A stretch of 59,919 bases of DNA from Ectothiorhodospira mobilis (GTDB lineage Bacteria; Pseudomonadota; Gammaproteobacteria; Ectothiorhodospirales; Ectothiorhodospiraceae). The notes under the pieces are model-generated. The model was not told the DNA's origin, did not search any database, and saw only the letters and a program-made list of their open reading frames with translations. The stretch spans positions 1-59,919 of the forward strand of contig NZ_NRSK01000018.1 in NCBI RefSeq assembly GCF_016584115.1, read 5' to 3'. A program made the translations under genes and the position numbers. Numbering within the stretch: the first letter of the stretch is position 1; every line of letters starts with the position of its first letter. Shown here one piece after another: positions 43,709 to 51,922 of the stretch.

Positions 43709-43728
43709 GATCCGCCCCGGGGCGGGTC
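43709..43728. promoter_or_regulatory. 20-bp near-palindrome in divergent promoter region
   Basis: GATCCGCCCC followed directly by GGGGCGGGTC is palindromic with one mismatched pair. It lies in the 204-bp gap between the divergent Rieske/GltS and PAS/GGDEF genes, where an operator would be expected. No regulator is known. Confidence 0.4.
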
Positions 43729-43836
43729 AGGGGAGGAAGGGGTTGTCTGGCATCGTCCCCGGCCCCGGATTATGATGATCGGCTTGCGATAGAGGCGTGC
43801 CCGTACCCTGCAGGATGGGCACAAGGAGAAGGAGGT

Positions 43837-45138
43837 TTGTCGCGATACACGGACCCGGCCACGGATCCCCTGGAGGGGGTGATCCGGGCCCTGCCGGTGC
43901 CGGCCCTGGTGCTGGCGCCCGATGGTGCGATCCGGGCGGCCAATCCCCCGGCCCGCTCCCGGTTGGGCCTGGGCGGTGTGCCGGGGGCATGGCCGAACTT
44001 CGCCGGGCTTGTGCCCGGCGCCGGAGGGGAGGCCCTGGAACGCTGGCTGGCCGATTGCCCTGCCGATGGTCGCCCCGTGTACCGGGAGGTGCTGTTCTCC
44101 CCCGACGGGGAGACGTCGTTCCCGGAGGTGATCCATCTGGCCCGGTTGGGCGAGGTAAGGCACTTTCTGTGCACCCTGGACGTCCCTTCCGGGGATGGCC
44201 GGTGGGACACGGTCGCACAGCCCTGGCGCCTCGCCCTGCAGGGTGCCGGGGACGGGGTCTGGGACTGGGACCTGGGCACCGGGCGTATCCGGTACTGCCC
44301 CCGCCTGCGCGGGATCCTGGGCTATGCCGAGGGGGATCCTTTCGAGGAAAGCCTGGATCAGTGGCTGCACCTGCTGCATCCGGAGGACCTGACCCGGGTC
44401 TCCTCCGCCCTGCAGCGGCATGTGCAGGGTCAGAGCGAGCACTATGCCTGCGAGTACCGCGTGCGTCACCGCTCCGGGGGCTGGATCTGGGTCCTGGGAC
44501 GGGGGCGGGTGATCTGTCGCGATGGCGATGACCGTCCGCTGCGGATGGCCGGCACCCTCGCGGACATCAGCGAACGCAAACACCGCGAGGAGGAACTGCG
44601 CCGTCTGGCCAGCACGGATTTCCTCACCGGCCTGGCCAACCGCCGCCAGTTCCTGGGGCGCATGGTCGATGAGCTGGCCCGGGTCAAGCGCCGTCCGGAT
44701 CAACCGGCGGTGGTCCTGATGATGGATCTGGATCATTTCAAGAGCATCAACGATACCTACGGCCATTCCACCGGGGATGCCGTGATCCGGCACGTGGCCG
44801 AACTCCTGCGCACCATCCTGCGGCGCATGGACCTGGGGGCGCGCATGGGCGGGGAGGAGTTCGCCGCCCTGCTCCCGGCCACCGCCATGGAGGATGCGCG
44901 GGGGGTGGCGGAGCGGCTGCGGCGCACCGTCAAATCCACCCCCGTGGTCTACCGCGGCGGGATCGTGGGGGTCACGGTGAGCGTCGGCCTGGCGGCCCTG
45001 GATCCCCGGGACGAGGACTCCGACGCCACCCGGCGCCGGGCCGATCTGGCCCTCTACCGGGCCAAGGGCGAGGGGCGCAACCGGGTGGCCGTGGCCGGGC
45101 CGCCGGGAACGGAGGATCTGGAGGAATCCCCCTGCTGA
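43837..45138 (+). CDS. PAS/GGDEF diguanylate cyclase
   Basis: 433 residues: an N-terminal PAS-like sensor (about 1-115, ALPVPALVLAPDGAIRAANP), a PAS_3 domain (about 125-245, ALQGAGDGVWDWDLGTGR) and a C-terminal GGDEF domain (about 255-420). The active-site motif is GGEEF, a functional variant, with an RxxD I-site (RRMD) five residues before it. No membrane segment. No ATG fits; TTG at 43837 was chosen because AGGAG lies 8 bp upstream. The frame runs open much farther left only as antisense shadow. It could set c-di-GMP in response to a redox or ligand signal; the neighbouring Rieske/GltS gene hints at a metabolic signal. Confidence 0.85.
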   Translation: MSRYTDPATDPLEGVIRALPVPALVLAPDGAIRAANPPARSRLGLGGVPGAWPNFAGLVPGAGGEALERWLADCPADGRPVYREVLFSPDGETSFPEVIHLARLGEVRHFLCTLDVPSGDGRWDTVAQPWRLALQGAGDGVWDWDLGTGRIRYCPRLRGILGYAEGDPFEESLDQWLHLLHPEDLTRVSSALQRHVQGQSEHYACEYRVRHRSGGWIWVLGRGRVICRDGDDRPLRMAGTLADISERKHREEELRRLASTDFLTGLANRRQFLGRMVDELARVKRRPDQPAVVLMMDLDHFKSINDTYGHSTGDAVIRHVAELLRTILRRMDLGARMGGEEFAALLPATAMEDARGVAERLRRTVKSTPVVYRGGIVGVTVSVGLAALDPRDEDSDATRRRADLALYRAKGEGRNRVAVAGPPGTEDLEESPC

Positions 45139-45161
45139 ATCATTGCGACGAGGAGCACGTC

Positions 45162-45902
45162 TTGCCCGAACCTTTGTGCATCGAACCCCGCTGGCCCGCC
45201 CCCGCCGGGGTCCGCGCCGTGGTCACCACCCGCAGCGGCGGGGTGAGCCGTCCCCCCTTCCAGGAGCTGAACCTGGCCCTGCATACCGGGGATGACCCGC
45301 AGGCAGTGAGGGAGAACCGGCGGCACCTGGTGCGGGCCCTGGGCCTGCCCGGGGAGCCGGTCTGGCTGGAACAGGTGCACGGCACCACCGTGGCGGAGGC
45401 GGCGGAGGTGACGCCGGATGCCATCCGGGCGGATGCCGCCATCGCCCGGCGGCCGGGCGTCGTCTGCGCCGTGCTCACGGCGGACTGTCTGCCGGTGTGC
45501 CTCTGTGACCGGGCGGGGGAGGAGGTGGCCGTGGCCCATGCCGGCTGGCGCGGCCTGGCGGCCGGGGTTTTGGAGGCCACCGTGGCGGCCTTCACCCGTC
45601 CCCCGGAGGCCTTGCTGGCCTGGCTCGGACCCGCCATCGGCCCGGCGGCCTTCGAGGTGGGGCCGGAGGTGCGCCGGGCCTTTGTGCAACAGGATCCCGG
45701 CATGGCCTGCGCCTTCACACCGGCGCGGGGGGACCGCTGGCTCGCCGACCTGCAGGCCCTGGCCCGGGCGCGGCTCATCGCCTGCGGGGTGGGGGAGGTG
45801 CACGGCATGACGGCCTGCACCCACGGGGAAGCGGGGCGTTTCTTCTCCTATCGCCGGGACGGGCGCACCGGACGCATGGCCACCCTCATCTGGCGTGAAT
45901 GA
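45162..45902 (+). CDS. pgeF: Peptidoglycan editing factor PgeF (YfiH)
   Basis: 246-residue member of the DUF152/multicopper polyphenol oxidoreductase-like family. In E. coli YfiH removes wrong amino acids from UDP-MurNAc peptides. TTRSGGVSRPPFQELNLALH, LEQVHGTTV, VLTADCLPVCLCD, VAHAGWRGLAAGVLE and LGPAIGPAAFEVG are family motifs, with the conserved Cys and His metal/active residues intact. The TTG at 45162 has AGGAG 6 bp upstream. It follows the PAS/GGDEF gene after 23 bp and converges with the transglycosylase gene. Confidence 0.93.
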   Translation: MPEPLCIEPRWPAPAGVRAVVTTRSGGVSRPPFQELNLALHTGDDPQAVRENRRHLVRALGLPGEPVWLEQVHGTTVAEAAEVTPDAIRADAAIARRPGVVCAVLTADCLPVCLCDRAGEEVAVAHAGWRGLAAGVLEATVAAFTRPPEALLAWLGPAIGPAAFEVGPEVRRAFVQQDPGMACAFTPARGDRWLADLQALARARLIACGVGEVHGMTACTHGEAGRFFSYRRDGRTGRMATLIWRE

Positions 45903-45909
45903 TCCGCCT

Positions 45910-46536
45910 TCAGCCGCCCCCCAGGCCCTGGTAGAGGGACATCACCCGCGTCACGTAGTCCCGCGTCTCGGGATAGGGGGGGATGCCGTCGTGGCGCTCC
46001 ACGGCCCCCGGTCCGGCGTTGTAGGCCGCCAGGGCCAGGCGCGTGTCCTCATGAAAGCGCTGCAGCATACGGGCGAAATAGGTGGTGCCGCCGCGGATGT
46101 TCTGGCGCGGGTCGAAGGCATCCTCCACCCCCAGTTCCCGGGCGGTGGCCGGCATCAGCTGCATCAGCCCCCGGGCCCCCACCCGCGACACGGCATGGCG
46201 GTCGAAGCAGGATTCCACCGTGATCATGGCCCGGATCAGCCGGTGGTCCAGCCCGTTGAGCCGGGCGTAGTGCCGCACCCATCCCATCTCTCGTTGCGCC
46301 CGGCGCTCCAGCGCGTCCGGGGTCAGTCCGCGGCAGGCGCTGCGGGCCGGAGGACGACCGTAGTATCGGCGTTCGATGAAGGTGAATCCCTCCCCCATCT
46401 CCCGCTGATCGGTGAACCAGGTACCGCCGTGCTCGTCGCGGTGCACATAGACCTCGTCCGCAGCGGCCGTCCCCTGGGCCAGGGCCAGGGCCAGCAGCCA
46501 CGGGGCGGCGCGGCGGATGGGTGGTGCGGTGTGCAT
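45910..46536 (-). CDS. Lytic transglycosylase (SLT domain)
   Basis: 208 residues with an N-terminal signal peptide (RRAAPWLLALALAQGTAAA-D), then a short DUF4124-like segment (YVHRDEHGGTWFTD) and a C-terminal SLT domain from about residue 95. The catalytic Glu is in ITVESCFDRHAVS, and GARGLMQLMPATAREL and LAAYNAGPGAVE complete the domain. It would cleave peptidoglycan in the periplasm. It diverges from birA. The ATG at 46536 gives the signal peptide; the longer open frame upstream is antisense to birA. Confidence 0.88.
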   Translation of the reverse strand: MHTAPPIRRAAPWLLALALAQGTAAADEVYVHRDEHGGTWFTDQREMGEGFTFIERRYYGRPPARSACRGLTPDALERRAQREMGWVRHYARLNGLDHRLIRAMITVESCFDRHAVSRVGARGLMQLMPATARELGVEDAFDPRQNIRGGTTYFARMLQRFHEDTRLALAAYNAGPGAVERHDGIPPYPETRDYVTRVMSLYQGLGGG

Positions 46537-46593
46537 TGAGTTTCGGTCCCCCTTGGGCGGATCATAGGGATACCGCGAACGAGCCTGCAACGC

Positions 46594-47574
46594 ATGTCCA
46601 CCTCCGATCCCCTGCCCCGATTCCCCGATGGCCTGCTGCGGCTGCTGGCCGTGCCCCGTACGCTGCAGGAACTGGCGGCGCGGCTGGACCTGCCGGTGCC
46701 GGAGGTGGAGGCCGGTCTGCAGTGCCTGCGGGAGGTGGGGCTGGCCTGGCGGCGGCAGGGGGAGACCATCCTGCCCCCGGAGCCGCCCCCGGATCCGGTG
46801 GATGCCGGGAGGGTGCGCTCCGCCCTGGAGGACCTGCCGCAGGTGCCACAGGTGCACGCCCTGGAGCAGGTGGATTCCACCAGCGCCTGGTTGGACCGGG
46901 CCCGGCGCCAGGGGGTGCAGGGGCCTGTGGCCTGCTGCGCCGATTTCCAGAGCGCCGGGCGCGGCCGTCGGGGACGGCAATGGCGCATGCCCCCCTGTGC
47001 CGGGATGGCCCTGTCGCTGCTCTGGGACATCCGCCCTTGGCCCCGGCCCGATGCCACCGTACCCCTGGCCACCGGGGTTGTCCTGGCGCAGGCCCTGGAG
47101 GATCTGGGGGTGCGGGGCCTGCAGTTGAAGTGGCCCAACGATCTGTATCTGCACGGGCGCAAGCTGGGGGGCATCCTGGTGGAGGCCCGGGCCGGCCGGG
47201 GCGGGCCCGATGCCCTCATCCTCGGTGTGGGGATCAACCTGCGCCTGCCCCCCCACCTGGAGGTGGGCCAGCCCCATGCCGATCTGGCCGGGGCCGGTCT
47301 GCAACCACTGCCCTCCCGCAGCCGTCTGGCCGCCGCCCTGATCCGTGCCCTGGTGGGGATGCTGCAGGCCTATCCGGAGCCGGGATTCGCGGCCTTCCAT
47401 GGGGACTGGAACCGGCGCGATGCCACCCGGAATCGCCCCGTGACCCTCACCGGGGGGGGGGAGCGCAGGGGGATCGCCCGTGGCGTGGATGCCCGGGGGC
47501 GGCTCTGCCTGGAGACGGCCCGGGGCAGGGAATGGATCGAGACCGGGGAGATCAGCCTGCGGAGGACGCCATGA
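46594..47574 (+). CDS. birA: Bifunctional biotin ligase / repressor BirA
   Basis: 326 residues with an N-terminal winged helix (about 10-65, RTLQELAARLDLPVPEVEAG) and the biotin-protein ligase catalytic domain. The biotinyl-AMP loop is SAGRGRRGRQW, and KWPNDLYL with KLGGILVEA is the second signature. A C-terminal SH3-like domain (about 280-325) closes the protein. It activates biotin and attaches it to carboxylases, and probably represses biotin genes. It overlaps coaX by ATGA, a common pairing. Confidence 0.94.
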   Translation: MSTSDPLPRFPDGLLRLLAVPRTLQELAARLDLPVPEVEAGLQCLREVGLAWRRQGETILPPEPPPDPVDAGRVRSALEDLPQVPQVHALEQVDSTSAWLDRARRQGVQGPVACCADFQSAGRGRRGRQWRMPPCAGMALSLLWDIRPWPRPDATVPLATGVVLAQALEDLGVRGLQLKWPNDLYLHGRKLGGILVEARAGRGGPDALILGVGINLRLPPHLEVGQPHADLAGAGLQPLPSRSRLAAALIRALVGMLQAYPEPGFAAFHGDWNRRDATRNRPVTLTGGGERRGIARGVDARGRLCLETARGREWIETGEISLRRTP

Positions 47575-48323
47575 GGCTGCTGCTGGACGTGGGCAACAGC
47601 CGCCTGAAATGGGCCTTCTGGGATGGGCGGACACTGCAGGATCGGGGGGCGCTGGAACATCCCGGGGCCGCCGATGCCCCCTGGGAGGCACTGCTGGAAG
47701 CGTTGGGGGAGCGTCTGCCGGCGCGGCCTGTGGAAGGGGTCTGGGCCGTGGAGGTGGTGGGCCCCGACTTTCGCGCGGCCTGCGCCGCCTGGGCACGGCG
47801 CCGGGGCTGGCCCGATCCCCGTTTCCTGGAGGTGGATGCGGCGCAGCATGGCATCGTCTCCGCCTACCACGACCCCGATCGTCTGGGCCGGGACCGCTAC
47901 GCCGCCCTGGCCGGGGCCCGGGCCCTGGGGGAGGAGTCGGCCGTGGTGGTGGATTGCGGTACGGCCGTGACCCTGGACCGGCTGCTGCCGGGTGGGCACC
48001 ACAGCGGCGGTCTGATCCTGCCGGGGCTGGGCCTGATGCGCCGTAGCCTCGGCCTGGCCCCCGGCGTGGGCGGGGCCGTGGAGGGGGGGGAATCCTGCGT
48101 GCCCGCGGTGTGCACCGGCGATGCCGTGGCCTCGGGGACGCTGCTGGGGCTGGCCGCCGCCATCGATGCCCTGACCGCCCGCCTGGGGGAAACGCCGCCC
48201 CAGGCGGCGGTCCTCCTCACCGGCGGGGACGCCCCGCGCCTTGTCCCCCATCTGGCCTGCGGCGCCGTGCATATGCCGGACCTGGTGCTGCAGGGACTGG
48301 CCTGGGCCCTGGAGCGGGGCTGA
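47571..48323 (+). CDS. coaX: Type III pantothenate kinase
   Basis: 250-residue CoaX that phosphorylates pantothenate, the first step of coenzyme A synthesis. LLLDVGNSRLKWAFWDG is the N-terminal phosphate-binding motif, LGRDRYAALAGAR the family segment and VVDCGTAVTLD the catalytic Asp region. It overlaps birA upstream by 4 bp, and its last base is the A of the ATG that starts the SPOR gene. Confidence 0.94.
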   Translation: MRLLLDVGNSRLKWAFWDGRTLQDRGALEHPGAADAPWEALLEALGERLPARPVEGVWAVEVVGPDFRAACAAWARRRGWPDPRFLEVDAAQHGIVSAYHDPDRLGRDRYAALAGARALGEESAVVVDCGTAVTLDRLLPGGHHSGGLILPGLGLMRRSLGLAPGVGGAVEGGESCVPAVCTGDAVASGTLLGLAAAIDALTARLGETPPQAAVLLTGGDAPRLVPHLACGAVHMPDLVLQGLAWALERG

Positions 48324-48952
48324 TGCGGGTCCTGTTCGCCCTGCTGGTGGTGTTGAACCTGGCCTGGCTGGCCTGGGCCCTGTTGTCACCGCCACTGCCG
48401 GACCCGGCGGGAGGCGCCCTGTCCGCGGCCCGTCCCGGCGTGCCCCTGCTGCGCCTGGCGGAGAAGGCGGACCCGCCGCCGGCCGCCACAGCCACGGCCG
48501 GGCCCGCCTGCCATCGCCTGGGGCCCTTTCAGGGGGAGGCGGAGGCGGCTCGCCGTCTGGAGGCCTTCCGAGCCGCCGGCATGACCGGGGCCTTGCGGCG
48601 CATGAGCGTACAGGTGCCGGCCTCCTACTGGGTGGTCCTGCCCACGGGGGAGGCGGGGCCCGCGCCCCTGATCCGGCGGCTGCGGGCGGCCGGGCTTACG
48701 GATTACTTTGTCATCCTGGACGGAGCCCGGAAGGGGGATCTGTCCCTGGGGCTGTTCTCCGACAAGGTGCGGGCCGCCCGGCACCTGCACCGGATCCGCT
48801 CCCTGGGGCTGCACCCGGTCCTGGTGGTACGCTTTCAGGAGCGGCCGCAATACTGGCTGGATCTGGCCGCCCCCGCCGCTGCCGACCTCGGTGTCCTGCC
48901 GCTGCCGGTGGAGGGGATGCGTCTGCAACGCCAGCCCTGCCCGGGGTCATGA
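48323..48952 (+). CDS. SPOR-domain envelope protein
   Basis: 209 residues with a short N-terminal membrane anchor (VLFALLVVLNLAWLAWALL), a Pro/Ala-rich linker and a C-terminal region with the SPOR-like ACHRLGPFQGEAEAARRLEA and a second weaker repeat, DLSLGLFSDKVRAARHL. SPOR domains bind denuded peptidoglycan at division sites. It begins at the overlap TGATG with coaX, so the three genes birA-coaX-SPOR form an operon. Function beyond peptidoglycan binding is unknown. Confidence 0.75.
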   Translation: MRVLFALLVVLNLAWLAWALLSPPLPDPAGGALSAARPGVPLLRLAEKADPPPAATATAGPACHRLGPFQGEAEAARRLEAFRAAGMTGALRRMSVQVPASYWVVLPTGEAGPAPLIRRLRAAGLTDYFVILDGARKGDLSLGLFSDKVRAARHLHRIRSLGLHPVLVVRFQERPQYWLDLAAPAAADLGVLPLPVEGMRLQRQPCPGS

Positions 48953-48989
48953 ACCTCCGTGCCGGATTCGGGCTTTTGGGCTGATCCGA

Positions 48990-49018
48990 TTGCGGCGGTG
49001 CGGGGGGTCGTCTACCAT
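48990..49018 (+). promoter_or_regulatory. Probable promoter of tRNA-Thr
   Basis: TTGCGG at 48990-48995 and TACCAT at 49013-49018 are 17 bp apart, just upstream of the tRNA start at 49034. The match is moderate. Confidence 0.5.
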
Positions 49019-49033
49019 AATGCCAGCCACAAT

Positions 49034-49109
49034 GCCGGAGTAGCTCAGCTGGTAGAGCAGGGCACTTGTAATGCCAAGGTCGTAGGTTCGATCCCTATCT
49101 CCGGCACCA
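49034..49109 (+). tRNA. tRNA-Thr (TGT)
   Basis: 76-nt cloverleaf with acceptor GCCGGAG pairing with CTCCGGC, D-arm AGCTCAGCTGGTAGAGC, anticodon loop CTTGTAA (anticodon TGT), T-loop TTCGATC and encoded CCA at 49107-49109. Confidence 0.97.
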
Positions 49110-49259
49110 CTTCTTCATCGCCAGGGATGCGTTCGGGCGCGGGGTCGTTGCGGCATGCCGGGCGGGCCTGAAGCCCCCGCTGGTGATCCCGACCGTAGCC
49201 TGCCCCATCCTCCCGCCCCGGCGGCCTGAGGCCGCTGCAACGCATCGGGGGCCGCGACC

Positions 49260-50003
49260 ATGCTCAAGCCATTTTTCGCCGGTACCGGCTATCTCCTGCG
49301 CGGCCTGCGCCTCATCGCCGAGCCCGGGCTGCGTCGCTACGTGGCCCTGCCCCTGTTGATCAATGCCCTGGTGTTCGCCGTGCTGCTCTGGCTGGCCGCC
49401 GATCAGTTCGGCCTGCTGGTGGATGCCGTCCTCCCGGCCCTGCCGCAGTGGTTGGCCTGGCTCGCCGGGGTGCTGTGGCTGGTGTTCTTCGTGGCGGCGG
49501 CGGTGCTGTTGTTTTTCACCTTCTCCGTGGTCGCCAACCTGATCGCCGCGCCGTTCAATGACCTGCTGGCGGAGGCGGTGGAGCGACGCCTGAGCGGCCG
49601 CGCCCCGCCGGGGGGCGGAGGGCTCTGGCAGGCGGTGAAGGGGGCCCCGGGGGCGATGCTGGACGAACTGCGCAAGCTCGGCTATTTCATCCGCTGGGCG
49701 CTGCCCCTCCTGGTCCTATTCCTCATCCCGGGGGTGAACCTGCTCGCCCCCCTGGTCTGGGCGGTGTTCACCGCCTGGATGCTGGCCCTGGAGTATGCCG
49801 ATTACCCCATGGGCCATCACGACCTGCGGCCCGACCGGCAGCGCCGTATCCTGGGGCGGCAGCGATGGTTGTCCCTGGGGTTTGGCACCGGGGTGATGCT
49901 GGCCACCCTGATCCCCCTGGCGAATTTTCTGGTGATGCCGGCGGCGGTGGCCGGGGCCAGCGCCCTCTGGGTGGATCGGCTGCGGCCGGAGGTGCCTTCG
50001 TAA
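49260..50003 (+). CDS. cysZ: CysZ-type sulfate transport protein
   Basis: 247-residue inner-membrane protein of the CysZ/EI24 family, which mediates sulfate uptake in E. coli. GTGYLLRGLRLIAEPGLRRYV, LIAAPFNDLLAEAVE and LEYADYPMGHHDL are family segments. Four or more hydrophobic helices are present (for example LALPLLINALVF region, VLWLVFFVAAAVLLFF, LPLLVLFLIPGVNLLAPL). With CysB at 17 kb it belongs to sulfur assimilation, but no CysB site was identified upstream. It follows tRNA-Thr by 150 bp. Confidence 0.9.
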   Translation: MLKPFFAGTGYLLRGLRLIAEPGLRRYVALPLLINALVFAVLLWLAADQFGLLVDAVLPALPQWLAWLAGVLWLVFFVAAAVLLFFTFSVVANLIAAPFNDLLAEAVERRLSGRAPPGGGGLWQAVKGAPGAMLDELRKLGYFIRWALPLLVLFLIPGVNLLAPLVWAVFTAWMLALEYADYPMGHHDLRPDRQRRILGRQRWLSLGFGTGVMLATLIPLANFLVMPAAVAGASALWVDRLRPEVPS

Positions 50004-50365
50004 CCCCATGGGGGCCATGCCCGGCCTCCGGATTCCGCGGCTGAGGGATGCGGTCTCCCGCCGGTGAGAGACCGTGGATCGGGCGTTGTGCTGGCGCGAT
50101 TGCACTTGCAGTGTCGGGGGTGGAGGTCCATCCTTACTTCCGGTACCTGCCGAGGGGGTGGATCCCCGCACAAGGGATTGGTCTTTTCCTGCCGTGGCAC
50201 GACGCCTGTCCGGAAGGACTGGACTCGTTCAAAAGGACTGCTAGACTGTGAATTGAGTCACAGTTGAGCCGTGACCGAGGCCCGATCCTGCCGGATGTCC
50301 GGTGGCTCGGAAGGGCTTGAAGGAACCGGCATAAGGGTCATGAGCCGGGTCAATGGGGGTATGGA
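50004..50365. other. 362-bp intergenic region upstream of the EPS/PEP-CTERM block
   Basis: No gene is seen. Two signals are visible. TGGCACGACGCCTGTC at 50195-50210 resembles a sigma-54 -24/-12 site (GG and GT 10 bp apart, with GT instead of GC at -12). A perfect 7-bp inverted repeat, ACTGTGA-ATTGAG-TCACAGT, lies at 50245-50264. Both are upstream of the glycosyltransferase gene and may control it. Confidence 0.5.
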
Positions 50366-51910
50366 ATGGGCGATCCAGCGGAAGACCGTGTGGTGACCAT
50401 GGCGGGTGCACCCGGGGTGGCCGGAGGGCCGGGACTGAGATCCATCGATGGAGGCCCGCCTGCACCAGGGCCCCGGGAGCCCTCCGGCGGGCGAAGGCCC
50501 CTTCGCATCCGGCATTTCCACCTGCGCATCCTCGGCCGGGAGTTGTCCTCCCCCTTCCTGCTGCTGTTCTGCACCGAGGCCCTGGTCCTCGCCCTCGCCA
50601 TCCTGCTGACCGGTCATGGATTGTCCCGGACCTCCATTCCTCCGGCGGATGCCACGGTCGGTTCCACGCAGATCGTCCTGTTCATGGCGTTGAACATGGT
50701 GGGCATGCTCTGCATGGGGCTCTACCGGCGGGGATTCCGGGGGGGCGTGGCCGCGGTGGCCTCCCGGATCATCGGGGCCCTTTCCCTGGGAACGGTCCTG
50801 CTGACGGGCCTGGTCCTGTTCTTCCCGGGGGTGTCGATACCCTGGCAGGTCCTGCTGACGGCCACGGGGCTGGCCCTGCCCGGCCTCCTCGCCGTGCGCC
50901 TGGGGATCTATCACCTGGTGGCCCATGATGCCTTCAAGCGCCGCGTCCTGGTGCTGGGCGCGGGGGAGGGCGCCAGCATGTTCCAGCGCCTGCGCCGCAG
51001 GTCGGACCGGGTGGCCTTCACCGTGGTGGGTTTCGTCCCGGGTGGGGAGGAGCATATCCGGGTGGCGGACGAACCCGTCGTGCGCCTGGATGAGCCGCTG
51101 CCCGAGTTCGTGCGCCGGCACCACATCGACGATGTGGTGGTGGCCTACGACGACCCCCGGCGCGGTTTCCCCGCGGACGAGCTCATGCACTGCAAGATGC
51201 ATGGTCTCAATGTCCTGGATGTGGCCGATTTCTTCGAACGCGAGGCGGGGCTGCTGCGGCTGGACATCCTGCGGCCCTCCAGCTTCGTCTTCGGCCGGGG
51301 ATTCCGCCACAGCGTCTACCGGGATCACGCCAAGCGGGTCCTGGATGTGGTCACCTCCCTGGCCCTGCTGGGCCTGACCTGGCCGCTGATGCTGATCTGT
51401 GCCCTGGGGATCGCCCTGGAGAGCCGGGGGCGCGGGTCGGTGATCTTCCGTCAGGTGCGCACGGGGCAGAAGGGCCAGCCCTTCACCCTGTTCAAGTTCC
51501 GCAGCATGGTCATGGATGCGGAGAAGGACGGCAAGGCCGTGTGGGCCCAGAAGCAAGACCCCCGCGTGACCCGTTTCGGGGCCTTCATGCGCAAGACCCG
51601 CCTGGACGAACTGCCGCAGTTGTTCAACGTCCTGCGCGGGGATATGAGCTTTGTCGGTCCGCGGCCGGAGCGTCCGGAATTCGTGGAATCCCTGGCCGTG
51701 AAGCTGCCCTACTACCGGCACCGCCATTGGGTGAAGCCGGGCCTGACGGGATGGGCGCAGATCCATTACCCCTACGGCGCCTCCGAAGAGGACGCCTTCG
51801 AGAAGCTCAAGTACGACCTCTACTACGTCAAGAACCAGAGCATGGCCCTGGATCTGCTCACCATCCTGCAGACGGTGGAAGTGGTGCTCTGGGGCCGCGG
51901 CTCCCGCTAA
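50366..51910 (+). CDS. epsB: EpsB-like undecaprenyl-phosphate sugar transferase (TIGR03013 type)
   Basis: 514-residue polyprenyl-phosphate glycosyl-1-phosphate transferase that starts exopolysaccharide assembly in PEP-CTERM/XrtA loci. The N-terminal half has several hydrophobic helices and a CoA-binding-like region ([20 protein letters not shown]); the catalytic C-terminal third has [60 protein letters not shown] and [10 protein letters not shown]. The first about 40 residues are Gly/Pro-rich and not conserved, so a later start is possible; the ATG at 50366 was kept as the longest plausible. prsK follows after 12 bp. Confidence 0.88.
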   Translation: MGDPAEDRVVTMAGAPGVAGGPGLRSIDGGPPAPGPREPSGGRRPLRIRHFHLRILGRELSSPFLLLFCTEALVLALAILLTGHGLSRTSIPPADATVGSTQIVLFMALNMVGMLCMGLYRRGFRGGVAAVASRIIGALSLGTVLLTGLVLFFPGVSIPWQVLLTATGLALPGLLAVRLGIYHLVAHDAFKRRVLVLGAGEGASMFQRLRRRSDRVAFTVVGFVPGGEEHIRVADEPVVRLDEPLPEFVRRHHIDDVVVAYDDPRRGFPADELMHCKMHGLNVLDVADFFEREAGLLRLDILRPSSFVFGRGFRHSVYRDHAKRVLDVVTSLALLGLTWPLMLICALGIALESRGRGSVIFRQVRTGQKGQPFTLFKFRSMVMDAEKDGKAVWAQKQDPRVTRFGAFMRKTRLDELPQLFNVLRGDMSFVGPRPERPEFVESLAVKLPYYRHRHWVKPGLTGWAQIHYPYGASEEDAFEKLKYDLYYVKNQSMALDLLTILQTVEVVLWGRGSR

Positions 51911-51922
51911 GGCCCGCCCAGC

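Noticed and set aside
42019-43836. Plus-strand upstream extension of the PAS/GGDEF gene
   Set aside because: Antisense to the Rieske/GltS gene and without domains; a TTG with a good ribosome site at 43837 explains the real start.
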